Shown here one piece after another: positions 1-9,694 of a stretch of DNA of 25,078 bases. The DNA is from Anaerolineales bacterium. GTDB taxonomy: Bacteria; Chloroflexota; Anaerolineae; Anaerolineales; Villigracilaceae. The position numbers were made by a program, and so were the translations under genes. Numbering within the stretch: position 1 is the stretch's first letter; every line of letters starts with the position of its first letter. The notes beneath the pieces are model-generated. The model saw only the letters and a list, made by a program, of their open reading frames with translations, searched no databases and was not told where the DNA came from. The stretch is from NCBI GenBank assembly GCA_016789485.1, contig JAEURE010000004.1, positions 1 to 25,078 of the forward strand, given 5' to 3'.

Positions 1-1
1 C

Positions 2-3000
2 GCAAAGCTTGTACTTGGTCCGTTGATCCCAAAATCTGCCTTGTACGTGCCCTTGATCACAGGCGATGAAGTACGCGGGGTGATTTCCCTGCAAAACATG
101 AACCGCAAAAATTCTTTCAGCCAGTCGGATGTACGCCTTTTGGAGACACTGGCAAGTTCAATGAGTGCCGCACTGGAAAATGCTCGTCTTCTCAAAGAGA
201 TGGAGCAGCGGAATGTTGAGCTGGAGGCGATCCAGAAAGCCAGCATTGATCTGTCTTCCAACCTTGAATATGCCACAGTATTGGATTCAATTCTGCAGCG
301 CGCTTCGGCATTGCTGCCAAGCATTGAGAACATTAATCTCTTTTTGTATGAAAATAATGAGCTCAAGTTTGGCACAGCAATCTCATATGGGAAGATCAAC
401 AGCGCTCCTGTTGCAAATCCGCGCCCCGGTGGAATGACCGATACCGTTTCCAGAACAGGCGAGATGATTCTGGTGGAAGATATGAGGAATCATCCATTGT
501 ATAAAAATACACCCACAGTCTGGAAAGGGGCGCTTATCGGCTTGCCGCTCAAGTTCCGCCAGCGGGTGGTCGGCGTAATGAACATCCATTTTACTGAACC
601 GCGCATCTTTGCGGATTCGGAATTACGCCTGTTGCAATTATTTGCCGATCAGGCATCTGTTGTAATCGAGAATTCGCGTCTGTTCGAGGAGACTGCACGC
701 CATGCGCGTGAATCTGCGGTGTTGAACGAAGTCGGCCGCGATATCTCCGCAACCCTGAATTTAACTTCGGTGATGAACAAGATCGCCCGCCACGCGCGCA
801 CTCTTCTTAATGGTTCCAGCAGCGCCATTTATCTCCCCCAGCCAGACGGCAAAACCTTGCGAGCAATTACCGCCAATGGAAATATTGCGGATGAGATCAT
901 GAGAGATACCATTACACTGGGACAGGGCATCATCGGTTCGCTGGCCGAACAGGGACGCGCAGAATATGTGAACGATACAAATCAGGATCCGCGCACTGTG
1001 CAGATACCGGGCACATCCGCAGTGGGTAATGAGCGTTTGATGGTGGCCCCCCTGCTTGCAGGGAGAAAAGTCAACGGTGTAATGGCAGTTTGGCGTGAAG
1101 GCGGAGAATCGTTTTCCTTCGCCGATCTGCGTTTTCTTGAAGAATTATCCCTGCAGGCCGCCATTGCCATTCAAAATGCAAACTTCTTCAATGAACTCCA
1201 GCAACGTGCCACTGAATTGGAAATCATCAACAGCGTCCAGCAGGGATTGTCATCCAAACTGGATGTGCAATCCATCTATGAACTGGTCGGTGAAAAAGTC
1301 CGCAGGATTTTCAATACGCAGGCAGTTGTGATTTCATATTACGACCCCAAAACAGAATCTGCGGCGTTTCCCTACATGTTTTGGAAAGGGGAACGCATCT
1401 ACCCGGAGAAGCAGCCGCTCTCCGGATTCTCTGGATATGTAATCCAACATCGGGAGACGCTTTACATCAACGAGAAAGTGGATGAAGTGGCAAAGAAGTA
1501 CGGCTCCACCTTGCTGGCAGGTGATTCGTTCCCGAAATCATTGATCGCCATGCCAATCCTTGCAGGAGACCAGGTGTATGGTTCGCTTTCCATTCAAAAC
1601 CTGGAACAGGAATACGCCTTTCAGGATAACGATGTGCGCCTGCTTTCCACACTGACCGCAAGTATGGGCATCGCCATTCAGAACGCAAAACTTTTCGATG
1701 AAACGCAAAACCTGCTGGAAGAAACCCGTCAACGCGCAGATGAACTGTCCCTGATCAACAGTATTTTGGCCGGGTTGGATACCAAAATGGATATCCAATC
1801 GGTATACGATAAAACCGGTGACCAGATCCAGGAGATCTTCGATGCTCAAACTGTGGTGTTGATGATCTATGAAAAAAGAACCAACCTGATGCATTATCCC
1901 TATATTATTGAAAAAAAGGAAAGGCTATATCAGGATCCTTTGCCCTTAATTGAAGGCGGAAGCGGTTTCAGCGGACAGGTACTGCGTACCCGTCAATCGA
2001 TCCTTGTGAACCGCAACTTTGAAGAATATTCCCAGCGGTTCCAATCCACTAACCTCGGGGCGGATGAAGATGACGATGTTGTCGTCAAATCCGGTCTATG
2101 GGTTCCGATGATGATCGGAGATGAAGTCAAAGGCGTGATCTCATTGCAAAACCTGGAGCACGAGGATGCTTTCAGTGATGCGGATGTACGCCTGCTGAGC
2201 ACCATTGCAAACTCCATCGGTGTGGCCATTGAAAATGCGCGCCTCTTCAACGAGACCCAGCGCCTGCTCCAGGAAACCAGCCGCCGCGCCGCTGAATTGG
2301 AGATCATGAACGGCATCTCACAGGTGCTGACCCAGCAGTTCGACGTGTACACGATTATGGAAAAAGTGGGGGATAAAGTTCGCGAACTGGTCAAAGAAGA
2401 TAACATAGGCATTGGATTATATGATGCGGAAACAAAAACGATAAACGCCCATTATGTCACCAAACGGAATGAGCGCATCCAATTCGCCCCAATTCCCCTC
2501 AATGATTTCACCATCAAGGCTTCCCTGCAGGGAAAAACGCTCGTTATTAATCGCCAGTCTCCCTCCTTGTGGAGAAAACTTGGCTCCAAAATGACTGCCA
2601 CAGATGAAATTCCAAAATCCGTGGTGATGGTCCCAATGGTAGTCGGCAAAGAACTCATCGGCGGGTTGACCATTCAAAACTTTGAACGTGAGAACGCATA
2701 TGATGAAACCATCATCAAACTGATCGAGTCAATCGCATCCAGCATGGCAACTGCCATTCAAAATGCGCGCCTGTTCGAGGAAGCACGAGCCGCCCGCGCT
2801 TCCGCAGAAAGAGCCAACGAAGCAAAAAGCGCCTTCCTTGCAACGATGAGTCATGAGATTCGCACCCCAATGAACGCAGTCATTGGAATGAGCGGGCTTT
2901 TGCTCGACACCAAACTCAATGATGAACAACGAGATTATGTGGAAACCATCCGCAGTTCAAGCGATACGCTGCTTTCCATTATCAACGATATTCTTGATTT

Positions 3001-4375
3001 CTCGAAAATCGAAGCGGGACGCATGGACCTTGAAAACCGTCCGCTTGACCTGCGCGATTGCGTCGAATCATCTCTGGACTTGATCACTGCCCGCGCCGTT
3101 GAAAAAGGCATTGACATCGCCTATCTTTTCGATGGCGATGTCCCGCCTGCGATCTTTGGAGATTCCACCCGTCTCAGGCAGGTGATCACCAACCTATTAA
3201 GCAATGCTGTCAAATTCACGGAAAAAGGCGAAGTCGTCCTCACCGTCTCAAGCCAGGGATATAAGAACGGAGACCGCAAAGAAAAATTTATCCTCACGTT
3301 CTCCGTACGCGATACAGGCATCGGTCTTTCCGAAGAAAGCATGAGCAGGCTCTTCCAGTCCTTCTCACAAGCCGATGCATCCACAACGCGAAAATATGGC
3401 GGCACCGGGCTGGGACTTGCCATCAGCAAACATCTCTCGGAGATGATGGGCGGCAGCATGTGGGCAAAAAGCGGCGGTCCCGGCAAAGGCTCAACATTTT
3501 TCTTTACGATTAAAGCGGAAGGCGCAGACCTGCCCCCCACCCAAAGACGCGGTTTCACAGGTGTACAGCCTGAGCTGCAAAACAAACGTGTCCTCATTGT
3601 GGACGACAACGCCACCAACCGCCACATCCTTAATATGCAAACTGCCAAATGGGGTATGAGTCCGCGTGATACCGATTCGCCGGTCACTGCACTTGAATGG
3701 CTCAAGTCCAATGAAAAATTCGATGTTGCCATCCTCGATATGCACATGCCTGAAATGGACGGTCTCGAACTGGCAAAGCGCATCCGGGGAAGCGCGGCAA
3801 AACTTCCCCTGGTGCTGTTCAGTTCCCTCGGTCGTCGCGAAGCGGGAGATAACGAGAATCTATTTTCCGCCTACCTCACCAAGCCGATCAAACAATCCCA
3901 GCTATTTGATACGCTCGTGGGACTCTTTGTCAAACCTTCCTTGGATATACCTACAACGCCGATCACAGACCGCTTCAAACCCGACCCTCAAATGGCAGCC
4001 AAACACCCGTTGAGAATCCTCCTCGCTGAAGATAACACGGTCAACCAGAAACTTTCGCTGAGACTGCTCGAGCAAATGGGCTACCGTGCTGATGTTGCAT
4101 CCAACGGATTGGAAGCCATTGAAGCCGTGAACCGTCAAACGTATGATGTTATCCTGATGGATGTGCAGATGCCCGAAATGGATGGGTTGGAAGCAACGCG
4201 CCAGATTATTGCCCGCTGGCCAAATCATCATCCACACATCATTGGGCTGACCGCAAACGCCATGCAAGGCGACCGCGAAATGTGCCTGAGCGCCGGCATG
4301 GATAATTACATTGCGAAACCCATCCGCGTGATCGAACTGGTGGATGCGCTTTTCAAGGCAAATAGAAAAAGTTAA
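2..4375 (+). CDS. Multi-GAF hybrid sensor histidine kinase with two receiver domains (5' partial)
   Basis: The reading frame is open to the left edge, so the true start lies outside the window. Residues are numbered from the TTG codon at 23. The protein has a tail of one GAF domain (to about residue 55), then five full GAF domains ending near residues 216, 384, 552, 737 and 913. Most end in a near-identical block of the form QNARLF. These are followed by a HisKA dimerisation domain with motif SHEIRTP (phospho-accepting His944), an HATPase domain with DTGIGL and GGTGLGL boxes, and two receivers with phosphorylatable Asp1239 and Asp1380, each in a context like MPEMDG and each with a KPI lysine. 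No membrane segment is seen in the visible part, so sensing is probably cytosolic. There is no fused Hpt domain; the next gene supplies one. It likely autophosphorylates and relays phosphate through REC to Hpt. The ligands of the GAF domains cannot be read from sequence. Confidence 0.95.
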   Translation, partial: AKLVLGPLIPKSALYVPLITGDEVRGVISLQNMNRKNSFSQSDVRLLETLASSMSAALENARLLKEMEQRNVELEAIQKASIDLSSNLEYATVLDSILQRASALLPSIENINLFLYENNELKFGTAISYGKINSAPVANPRPGGMTDTVSRTGEMILVEDMRNHPLYKNTPTVWKGALIGLPLKFRQRVVGVMNIHFTEPRIFADSELRLLQLFADQASVVIENSRLFEETARHARESAVLNEVGRDISATLNLTSVMNKIARHARTLLNGSSSAIYLPQPDGKTLRAITANGNIADEIMRDTITLGQGIIGSLAEQGRAEYVNDTNQDPRTVQIPGTSAVGNERLMVAPLLAGRKVNGVMAVWREGGESFSFADLRFLEELSLQAAIAIQNANFFNELQQRATELEIINSVQQGLSSKLDVQSIYELVGEKVRRIFNTQAVVISYYDPKTESAAFPYMFWKGERIYPEKQPLSGFSGYVIQHRETLYINEKVDEVAKKYGSTLLAGDSFPKSLIAMPILAGDQVYGSLSIQNLEQEYAFQDNDVRLLSTLTASMGIAIQNAKLFDETQNLLEETRQRADELSLINSILAGLDTKMDIQSVYDKTGDQIQEIFDAQTVVLMIYEKRTNLMHYPYIIEKKERLYQDPLPLIEGGSGFSGQVLRTRQSILVNRNFEEYSQRFQSTNLGADEDDDVVVKSGLWVPMMIGDEVKGVISLQNLEHEDAFSDADVRLLSTIANSIGVAIENARLFNETQRLLQETSRRAAELEIMNGISQVLTQQFDVYTIMEKVGDKVRELVKEDNIGIGLYDAETKTINAHYVTKRNERIQFAPIPLNDFTIKASLQGKTLVINRQSPSLWRKLGSKMTATDEIPKSVVMVPMVVGKELIGGLTIQNFERENAYDETIIKLIESIASSMATAIQNARLFEEARAARASAERANEAKSAFLATMSHEIRTPMNAVIGMSGLLLDTKLNDEQRDYVETIRSSSDTLLSIINDILDFSKIEAGRMDLENRPLDLRDCVESSLDLITARAVEKGIDIAYLFDGDVPPAIFGDSTRLRQVITNLLSNAVKFTEKGEVVLTVSSQGYKNGDRKEKFILTFSVRDTGIGLSEESMSRLFQSFSQADASTTRKYGGTGLGLAISKHLSEMMGGSMWAKSGGPGKGSTFFFTIKAEGADLPPTQRRGFTGVQPELQNKRVLIVDDNATNRHILNMQTAKWGMSPRDTDSPVTALEWLKSNEKFDVAILDMHMPEMDGLELAKRIRGSAAKLPLVLFSSLGRREAGDNENLFSAYLTKPIKQSQLFDTLVGLFVKPSLDIPTTPITDRFKPDPQMAAKHPLRILLAEDNTVNQKLSLRLLEQMGYRADVASNGLEAIEAVNRQTYDVILMDVQMPEMDGLEATRQIIARWPNHHPHIIGLTANAMQGDREMCLSAGMDNYIAKPIRVIELVDALFKANRKS

Positions 4376-4389
4376 GGACCTGGAGAAAT

Positions 4390-4722
4390 ATGTCTATCAT
4401 AGATCTGAACACCTATAACACCCTGAAAGAAAATACAGGCACAGAATTCATCAGTGAACTGATCGACACTTTTCTGGAAGATACTCCCAACCTGATCGCG
4501 CAGATGAAAAATGCGTTGGCGGAAAAAAATGCCGAATCATTCCGCCGCGCGGCACACTCCATCAAATCGAATGCAGCAACGTTCGGCGCTTCGCAACTTG
4601 CAGCTCTCGCGCGCGAGTTGGAAGGCATGGGACGGGGAAATAATCTCGAAATCGGAAACAGGCTTGAGCCCCTTGAAGAAGCGTTTCAAAAAGCCAAGAG
4701 TCAATTAATTGAGTTAAGATAA
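4390..4722 (+). CDS. Histidine phosphotransfer (Hpt) protein
   Basis: This 110-residue protein is the size of a stand-alone Hpt four-helix domain. The motif AHSIKSNAATFGA carries the phospho-accepting His56, the conserved Lys59 and the following glycine, which are the Hpt hallmarks. It starts at ATG 4390 with GGAG at 4382-4385, 14 bases after the hybrid kinase, and ends 4 bases before the receiver-cyclase gene. It is therefore expected to carry phosphate from the second receiver of the hybrid kinase to the receiver of the cyclase. The role is inferred from family knowledge and gene order. Confidence 0.93.
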   Translation: MSIIDLNTYNTLKENTGTEFISELIDTFLEDTPNLIAQMKNALAEKNAESFRRAAHSIKSNAATFGASQLAALARELEGMGRGNNLEIGNRLEPLEEAFQKAKSQLIELR

Positions 4723-4726
4723 TCCC

Positions 4727-5761
4727 ATGGTCTCCCCTTCCGAACCCGCCCATCTGCTCGTTGTGGATGATAACAAAATCAACCGCATGCTGCTTTCGCG
4801 CAGCCTGGAGTTGCAGGGGCACCTTGTGGAAACCGCTGAAAACGGAAGAGAAGGCTTGGAAAAACTGCGTTCCGGCACGTTCGACCTGGTCCTGCTTGAT
4901 ATCGAAATGCCGGAAATGGATGGCTTTGAAGTGTTGGAAGCCTGCCTGAATGATGTGGAACTCAGGCAGCTTCCGATCATCATGACTTCAGCAATGGATG
5001 AACTTGATGCTGTGGTGAAATGTGTGGAACTCGGCGCGGAAGATTATTTAACCAAACCCATCAACCCAGTCTTGCTTCGTGCACGTATCAATGCCAGCCT
5101 CGAGAAGAAACGGCTGCGCGATGAACAGCGGAAACTATTCCGAACCTTTGCAACAAAGGAAGTGGCGGAGGAATTGTTACGCACAGGATTTTCACTCGGC
5201 GGCAAGCAGGTTAATGCCAGTGTGTTGTTTGCGGATATCCGCTCGTTCACCACGATCGCAGAAAGTCAGGAACCCGCCGAATCCATTGAACTGCTCAACG
5301 AATATTTTAGCCTGATGTTCGATGCCATCACGAACAACGGCGGCACAGTCAATCAATTGGTTGGGGACGGGTTAATGGCTGTGTTTGGTGCACCCATTTT
5401 CTTTGACAGCCACCGCGAAAAAGCAGTGCGCGCCGCACTGGAAATGCTTGAACAACTAAAAGTATTTAATCAGGGAAGGTCTCATCAGGGTAAATCCCAG
5501 ATCCGCATTGGAATTGGGATCGCGTCCGGCACGATGGTAGCCGGCTATACAGGGACGCAATCCCGCGCGATTTACACCTGCATTGGAGATACGGTCAACC
5601 TTGCGTTTCGGATCGAAGAATATACAAAAGAGGCTTTGCATCCGCTTTTGATCGATAACTATACCCGCCAGGGGTTACCAGAAAATATCGCCGTGGAAGA
5701 ACTGGGAAAGGTTTTTTTCAAGGGAAAAAATCATGCCATCAAAATTTTTGCAGTCATGTAA
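4727..5761 (+). CDS. Response regulator with class III adenylate/guanylate cyclase output
   Basis: A 344-residue protein. Residues 9-125 form a receiver with an acidic pair at Asp14-Asp15, phospho-acceptor Asp58 (LLDIEMPEMDG) and Lys110 (TKP). Residues 126-150 are a charged helical linker. Residues 162-344 are a class III nucleotide cyclase domain with metal-binding Asp170 (FADIRSFTT) and Asp214 (VGDGLMAVFG), and the transition-state segment GDTVNLAFR with its Asn and Arg. The position that is usually lysine in adenylate cyclases, four residues before Asp214, is Gln210, so the nucleotide substrate is uncertain. It starts 4 bases after the Hpt gene without a clear Shine-Dalgarno sequence, which suggests translational coupling. 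It is the probable output of the phosphorelay, making cAMP or a related cyclic nucleotide. Confidence 0.92.
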   Translation: MVSPSEPAHLLVVDDNKINRMLLSRSLELQGHLVETAENGREGLEKLRSGTFDLVLLDIEMPEMDGFEVLEACLNDVELRQLPIIMTSAMDELDAVVKCVELGAEDYLTKPINPVLLRARINASLEKKRLRDEQRKLFRTFATKEVAEELLRTGFSLGGKQVNASVLFADIRSFTTIAESQEPAESIELLNEYFSLMFDAITNNGGTVNQLVGDGLMAVFGAPIFFDSHREKAVRAALEMLEQLKVFNQGRSHQGKSQIRIGIGIASGTMVAGYTGTQSRAIYTCIGDTVNLAFRIEEYTKEALHPLLIDNYTRQGLPENIAVEELGKVFFKGKNHAIKIFAVM

Positions 5762-5799
5762 CAATTTCATATCTTTCTGTGTGTTTTAGGGTGCGTGGC

Positions 5800-5828
5800 T
5801 TGACGCTTTAAACGTGATGTGCTACCAT
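5800..5828 (+). promoter_or_regulatory. Sigma70-type promoter of the LysM lipoprotein gene
   Basis: TTGACG at 5800-5805 and TACCAT at 5823-5828 are separated by 17 bases. That is a near-consensus -35 box with optimal spacing and a 4/6 -10 box. The predicted start near 5835 leaves a 5' leader of about 25 bases before the ribosome-binding site AGGAG (5851-5855) and ATG 5861. Confidence 0.65.
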
Positions 5829-5860
5829 ATTTTGTTGATTATATTGAACGAGGAGAATCC

Positions 5861-6583
5861 ATGAGTAAAAAACAACGCGGTATGCTGGCGGTTTTCATAT
5901 TTTTGATATCAACGATGTTGATATCAGCCTGCACGCAATCTCTGTCTTCCGCACCTGTTGCAACGCCGACTTTACTGCCTGATGGTCTGTTTGTTTCACC
6001 GTTTCCGTCGGTGGAAAACCCGATGGCAATGATCGAGGAATTCGCCAAACAAACTGCCGCTGCTCAAACAACGGTGGCTGGAGGCGGGACGCCCGGTACG
6101 CCGCAGGCAATTACAACCGGCACCGTCATTACTCCTCAAGATGGGGTAATTCCGACTGCCACACCCACCACAACCGCTATTGTAATCAGCACCCCCACGA
6201 ACGCCAGCGGCGGACAGCCTGCTGCAACATCAATGCCTGCTGGTGTGCGCCCGAATGAATATGTTCTAAAGGTTGGTGAATATCCATTTTGTATTGCCCG
6301 CCGCTTTAATGTCGACCCGGATGCTCTGCTTCGGGCAAGCGGCCTTACCAGCCCTGATATATATTATCCTGGGTTAAAATTGGTAATCCCTCAAAGTGGA
6401 ACGTTCCCTGGTGATCCATCACTTGCGACACATCCAACAACGTACACAGTCGTCTCATCCACCGAGACACTGGGCAGCGTTGCATGTAAATTTGGCAATG
6501 TTTTCCCTGAAGACATCGCCACCAAAAACAACATTTCAGCCTCAGCCAGTCTCACCGCTGGGCAGCAGTTACAAATACCGTAG
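5861..6583 (+). CDS. LysM-repeat lipoprotein
   Basis: The start is placed at ATG 5861, preceded by AGGAG and followed by a typical signal peptide. An upstream in-frame GTG at 5819 falls inside the promoter and is unlikely. The 240-residue product has a basic N-terminus, a hydrophobic stretch (residues 8-20) and a lipobox LISAC with lipidated Cys24. A low-complexity Thr/Pro/Ala linker (about 25-130) is followed by two LysM-like domains (about 133-178 and 194-240), each ending in a motif like LVIPQ or LQIP. Each LysM carries a cysteine near its first helix (Cys144, Cys209), so disulfides are possible. It is expected to be anchored outside the cytoplasmic membrane and bind peptidoglycan or another N-acetylglucosamine polymer. 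It is a single-gene unit with its own promoter and terminator. Confidence 0.85.
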   Translation: MSKKQRGMLAVFIFLISTMLISACTQSLSSAPVATPTLLPDGLFVSPFPSVENPMAMIEEFAKQTAAAQTTVAGGGTPGTPQAITTGTVITPQDGVIPTATPTTTAIVISTPTNASGGQPAATSMPAGVRPNEYVLKVGEYPFCIARRFNVDPDALLRASGLTSPDIYYPGLKLVIPQSGTFPGDPSLATHPTTYTVVSSTETLGSVACKFGNVFPEDIATKNNISASASLTAGQQLQIP

Positions 6584-6595
6584 CAGTTGAAACAG

Positions 6596-6625
6596 AAAAG
6601 CCCAGGTCAAAACCTGGGCTTTTTT
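6596..6625 (+). terminator. Rho-independent terminator after the LysM lipoprotein gene
   Basis: AGCCCAGGT (6599-6607) pairs perfectly with ACCTGGGCT (6612-6620) around a CAAA loop. The stem is flanked by A residues and followed by a run of T (6620-6625). It sits 13 bases after the lipoprotein stop codon and only 23 bases before the next start codon. Confidence 0.92.
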
Positions 6626-6648
6626 CTATATATTCAAAGGAAAATCCC

Positions 6649-7191
6649 ATGCCATTTGAATTGCTTCGTTCTGAAACCTTGCTAAAGGGACGTGCCTTCA
6701 CCATCCGCCGCGACACACTAAAGACTCCTGATGGTCGAGAAACAAAATTTGATATTGTGGAACACGGCGGCTCCGTCGTTATCATTCCAATCGATCATGA
6801 AGGCAATATGCTTTTCGTCCGTCAGTACCGCCATGCCGCAGGGATGGACTTGCTCGAACTGCCTGCAGGCACGCGTGACGGCGACGAACCATTTGAAGTA
6901 TGCGCCGCTCGCGAAATTCGCGAAGAGACAGGTATGGAAGCAGGGACATTGAAACACATCGGCTCTTTCTACCTCGCGCCTGGTTACTCCACCGAATACA
7001 TGGGCGTCTTCCTGGCAATGGAGCTAAAGTCCAATCCGCTGCAAGCAGATGATGATGAATTTTTGTCCATCGAAAAAATCCCTGTAAAAGAAGCCTTTTC
7101 ACTGGCAGAGCGTGGTGACATGCCAGATGCCAAATCATTGGCGGCGCTTCTAATGGCGAGACCGCATCTGGAAAAAGCATTCGGAACTTAA
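6649..7191 (+). CDS. NUDIX hydrolase, ADP-ribose pyrophosphatase-like
   Basis: A 180-residue protein with a complete Nudix box at residues 74-96, fitting GX5EX7REUXEEXGU. The core AREIREETGM holds the metal-binding glutamates. The downstream segment LAPGYSTEYMG is typical of ADP-ribose pyrophosphatases (NudF-like), which hydrolyse ADP-ribose and other nucleoside diphosphate sugars to AMP plus sugar phosphate. The start ATG 6649 has AAAGGA upstream. Its TAA stop overlaps the ATG of the transporter gene by one base, so the two are co-translated. The exact substrate is not proven. Confidence 0.9.
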   Translation: MPFELLRSETLLKGRAFTIRRDTLKTPDGRETKFDIVEHGGSVVIIPIDHEGNMLFVRQYRHAAGMDLLELPAGTRDGDEPFEVCAAREIREETGMEAGTLKHIGSFYLAPGYSTEYMGVFLAMELKSNPLQADDDEFLSIEKIPVKEAFSLAERGDMPDAKSLAALLMARPHLEKAFGT

Positions 7192-8120
7192 TGAAGGAAT
7201 CAAAGCACTCGAACCAGCATATTCGAGCAGTACTACAGGCCTTACTGGTTACCTTCCTATGGTCAACCTCATGGGTGTTGATAAAAATTGGGCTTAAAAC
7301 TGATCTCCCGTCCATCACATTTGCCGGGTTAAGATATACACTGGCGTTTTTTTGCCTGATCCCATTCGTTATCTTAAATCCTGACAATTTAAAAATTCTG
7401 CGGGGCCTGTCCATTCGGAGCTGGGTTGAATTGACGGTTCTCGGGGTTGCATTTTACACGATCACACAGGGTGCACAATTTGTTAGTCTCGCGTTATTGC
7501 CTGCCGCAACATTGTCATTGCTTATGAACTTCTCCCCTGTTCTGATTGCCTTTTACGGAAGCATCAATAAGCACGAACCGACATCAGCATTACAGTGGGT
7601 TGGGATTTTCCTCACCGTGCTTGGAGCAATAATCTATTTCCTGCCGCTATCCACCCCAACAGGTCAAATATTGGGGTTAATGGCCGCCTTGGTGGGTCTA
7701 CTCGCAAACTCAGGGTCCGCAATTTATGGAAGATACATAAACTCAAACAGCAAACTTTCTCCCATTATCGTTACTGCCGTTAGCATGGGTATTGGAGGTT
7801 TGTTATTACTGATGACAGGCTACACAACCCAGGGATTTGGCACCTTGAACACACAACAATGGCTGATCATTGGCTGGCTCGCGCTCATCAACACCGCATT
7901 TGCATTCACTCTATGGAACAGAACTTTGCAAACACTCACTGCAGTTGAATCCAGCATCATCAACGGAACCATGTTGCCGCAAATCGCCATCCTGGCATGG
8001 TTATTTCTGGATGAACCTCTTAACATCCGCCAAATTTTAGGTATCATTTGTGTTGGGATTGGCACATTGATCGTTCAACTCTGGCGCTATTTTCCTGTTT
8101 CAAAAAACATTATTCGTTGA
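7191..8120 (+). CDS. EamA-family (drug/metabolite transporter superfamily) permease
   Basis: A 309-residue, strongly hydrophobic protein with about ten membrane segments arranged as two EamA repeats. The first repeat begins near TFLWSTSWVLIKIGL (about residues 20-34). The second begins in the region of LLANSGSAIYGRY and ends with WLFLDEPLNIRQILG, a signature C-terminal block of EamA transporters. It overlaps the NUDIX gene at TAATG. These permeases usually export or exchange amino acids, nucleosides or other small metabolites. The substrate cannot be named from sequence. Confidence 0.9.
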   Translation: MKESKHSNQHIRAVLQALLVTFLWSTSWVLIKIGLKTDLPSITFAGLRYTLAFFCLIPFVILNPDNLKILRGLSIRSWVELTVLGVAFYTITQGAQFVSLALLPAATLSLLMNFSPVLIAFYGSINKHEPTSALQWVGIFLTVLGAIIYFLPLSTPTGQILGLMAALVGLLANSGSAIYGRYINSNSKLSPIIVTAVSMGIGGLLLLMTGYTTQGFGTLNTQQWLIIGWLALINTAFAFTLWNRTLQTLTAVESSIINGTMLPQIAILAWLFLDEPLNIRQILGIICVGIGTLIVQLWRYFPVSKNIIR

Positions 8121-8141
8121 AAGAGTCATAAAGGAGAAAAT

Positions 8142-8510
8142 ATGTCAAACAAACCACTGATGATTCTTATTGCTGGCCCCTACCGTTCGGGTACAAACGA
8201 TGAACCTGAAAAAATTCAGGCAAATGTTCATTTGATGGAATCGTTTGCCTTGCCCATCTTCCACAAAGGACATATCCCTGTGATGGGAGAATGGTTCGCG
8301 CTTCCACTAGTCTCCCTGGCTGGCTCAAAACAAATTGGCGATGAGGCATTCAATGAGATCTTCCATCCCATTGCAGAGCGCCTGCTTGAAAAATGTGACG
8401 CAGTCCTGCGTGTGGGTGGAGCATCTTCAGGTGCAGACCTAATGGTCAAAACCGCGCAAAGCCTTGGGCTGCAGACTTTTTATTCACTGGACGACATTCC
8501 AGCAAGGTAA
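8142..8510 (+). CDS. DUF4406 / nucleoside deoxyribosyltransferase-like protein
   Basis: A 122-residue protein that opens with a beta strand and glycine loop (LMILIAGPYRSGT) and has a later segment CDAVLRVGGASSGADLMV. This is the layout of the DUF4406 family in the nucleoside 2-deoxyribosyltransferase-like fold, which binds nucleotides or sugars. ATG 8142 is preceded by AAGGAG. It lies 21 bases after the transporter gene and 5 bases before the acetyltransferase gene, so it belongs to the same operon. Proximity to a NUDIX hydrolase fits nucleotide or nucleoside salvage, but enzymatic activity is inferred only from fold. Confidence 0.7.
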   Translation: MSNKPLMILIAGPYRSGTNDEPEKIQANVHLMESFALPIFHKGHIPVMGEWFALPLVSLAGSKQIGDEAFNEIFHPIAERLLEKCDAVLRVGGASSGADLMVKTAQSLGLQTFYSLDDIPAR

Positions 8511-8515
8511 ATATC

Positions 8516-9499
8516 GTGGGGAACGAATACACGATTCGCGAATACAGATACACCGATGTTCATGCAGTTGTTGACATGCTGAACGCTGGCGGCCACTCGC
8601 GGGCAGTTGTGGACGGCGCATGGAATGTTCGTCTAATTCGGTATGTTCCTGTCACAAGTAAAAAGGCTGTAGCCGAAAATCGTCAGGGGAAAATTATCGG
8701 CTACGCTTATGTTGCAGATAAAGAGAACAGCTTCATCGTTGAGACAGGAGGCGGAGTCCATCCAGAGTATTTGAATCAAGGTATCGGTTCCATCCTCCTG
8801 AATTGGGCGCAGGAGGAAGCCGTAAGAATAAATCAAAATGCACCTGCCGGGGTAAAGTGCGTTTTACAGGCAAATATATTTGAAGGTGAATCCGAAGCAA
8901 TAAAATTATTTGAGGCTGAAGGTTTCTCAAAAGTTCGTGAATGGGCACATTACGAAATCCATTTGAACGATGAGCCGATCAAAGTGGCGCTGCCCGAAGG
9001 AATGAGCATCTGTTCCTTTGACCTGGATAATGATTGGGAGCTTGTCGGCCCCGTGATGGATGCAGCCTTCACAGACCACTGGGCCTCATATTCCTTGCCG
9101 CAGATGGAAGCCGAACAAGAAGAACTAGAGGAAGCCCCGCAGGATTTTTCCTATTCCAATTCAGAAGGCTATTGCTTCATCATGCGCGCTGGGGATGAAA
9201 TTGCAGGTGGAATTTTGTGCAATGCAAAACTGGTTGAACACAAAAATACCGGACGCATTGGCAGTGTTTTCGTTCATCCAAACTATCGCAGGCGCGGAGT
9301 TGGCAAAGCCCTGATGCTTGCAGCGTTTAGCGCCTTTCATCAAAACAACGTACGCCGAATTATTCTTGACACCGATTCACAAAGCTTTACAGACTCGTCA
9401 AAATTCTATACCAGCCTCGGCATGAATATCTACCGCCGTGAGTTCCTTTACGAAAAAGAAACTCGCACAGGTAGGGAGATCAGGCGGCTCGAGAAATGA
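8516..9499 (+). CDS. Tandem GNAT-family N-acetyltransferase
   Basis: A 327-residue protein with two GNAT domains. The first (about residues 5-150) has the acetyl-CoA pyrophosphate loop in HPEYLNQGIGSILL (residues 82-94). The second (about 158-325) has HPNYRRRGVGKALML near residues 252-266. The start is GTG at 8516; the preceding stop is at 8508-8510 and AAGGT there can serve as a weak Shine-Dalgarno sequence. The two-domain layout recalls mycothiol synthase-like proteins, but I see nothing to prove that substrate. It is the last gene of the operon, and no strong hairpin terminator follows it. Confidence 0.85.
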   Translation: MGNEYTIREYRYTDVHAVVDMLNAGGHSRAVVDGAWNVRLIRYVPVTSKKAVAENRQGKIIGYAYVADKENSFIVETGGGVHPEYLNQGIGSILLNWAQEEAVRINQNAPAGVKCVLQANIFEGESEAIKLFEAEGFSKVREWAHYEIHLNDEPIKVALPEGMSICSFDLDNDWELVGPVMDAAFTDHWASYSLPQMEAEQEELEEAPQDFSYSNSEGYCFIMRAGDEIAGGILCNAKLVEHKNTGRIGSVFVHPNYRRRGVGKALMLAAFSAFHQNNVRRIILDTDSQSFTDSSKFYTSLGMNIYRREFLYEKETRTGREIRRLEK

Positions 9500-9694
9500 A
9501 TAAAAATCATTCCTGAAATAGCGCCTAAAAAGCATCATTTTTCTATTCCCACTATTCCTGTCCAAAATGTGACAACTCGCAGGGGGATTTAAGTCATATA
9601 TAACTAACGTATTTCATCACCGGGGGATAAACTTGTAATCGTTATCATAGATTTGTCAATTTCAGGCATATTTGCCTTTCTTAAAGGAGCAAGC

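Noticed and set aside
3121..3783. Minus-strand 220-codon open frame opposite the histidine kinase
   Set aside because: It lies wholly antisense to a confidently identified HATPase/receiver coding region, has no family resemblance and no ribosome-binding site.
6782..7414. Minus-strand 210-codon open frame across the NUDIX/EamA junction
   Set aside because: It is antisense to two recognised genes that overlap at TAATG; composition and lack of motifs mark it as a shadow.
9500..9694. Candidate promoter, CRP/FNR or Rex site upstream of nifJ
   Set aside because: TGTGACA, TATATAA and TTGTCA elements occur but none pair with correct spacing or form a two-fold site, so no regulator can be named.
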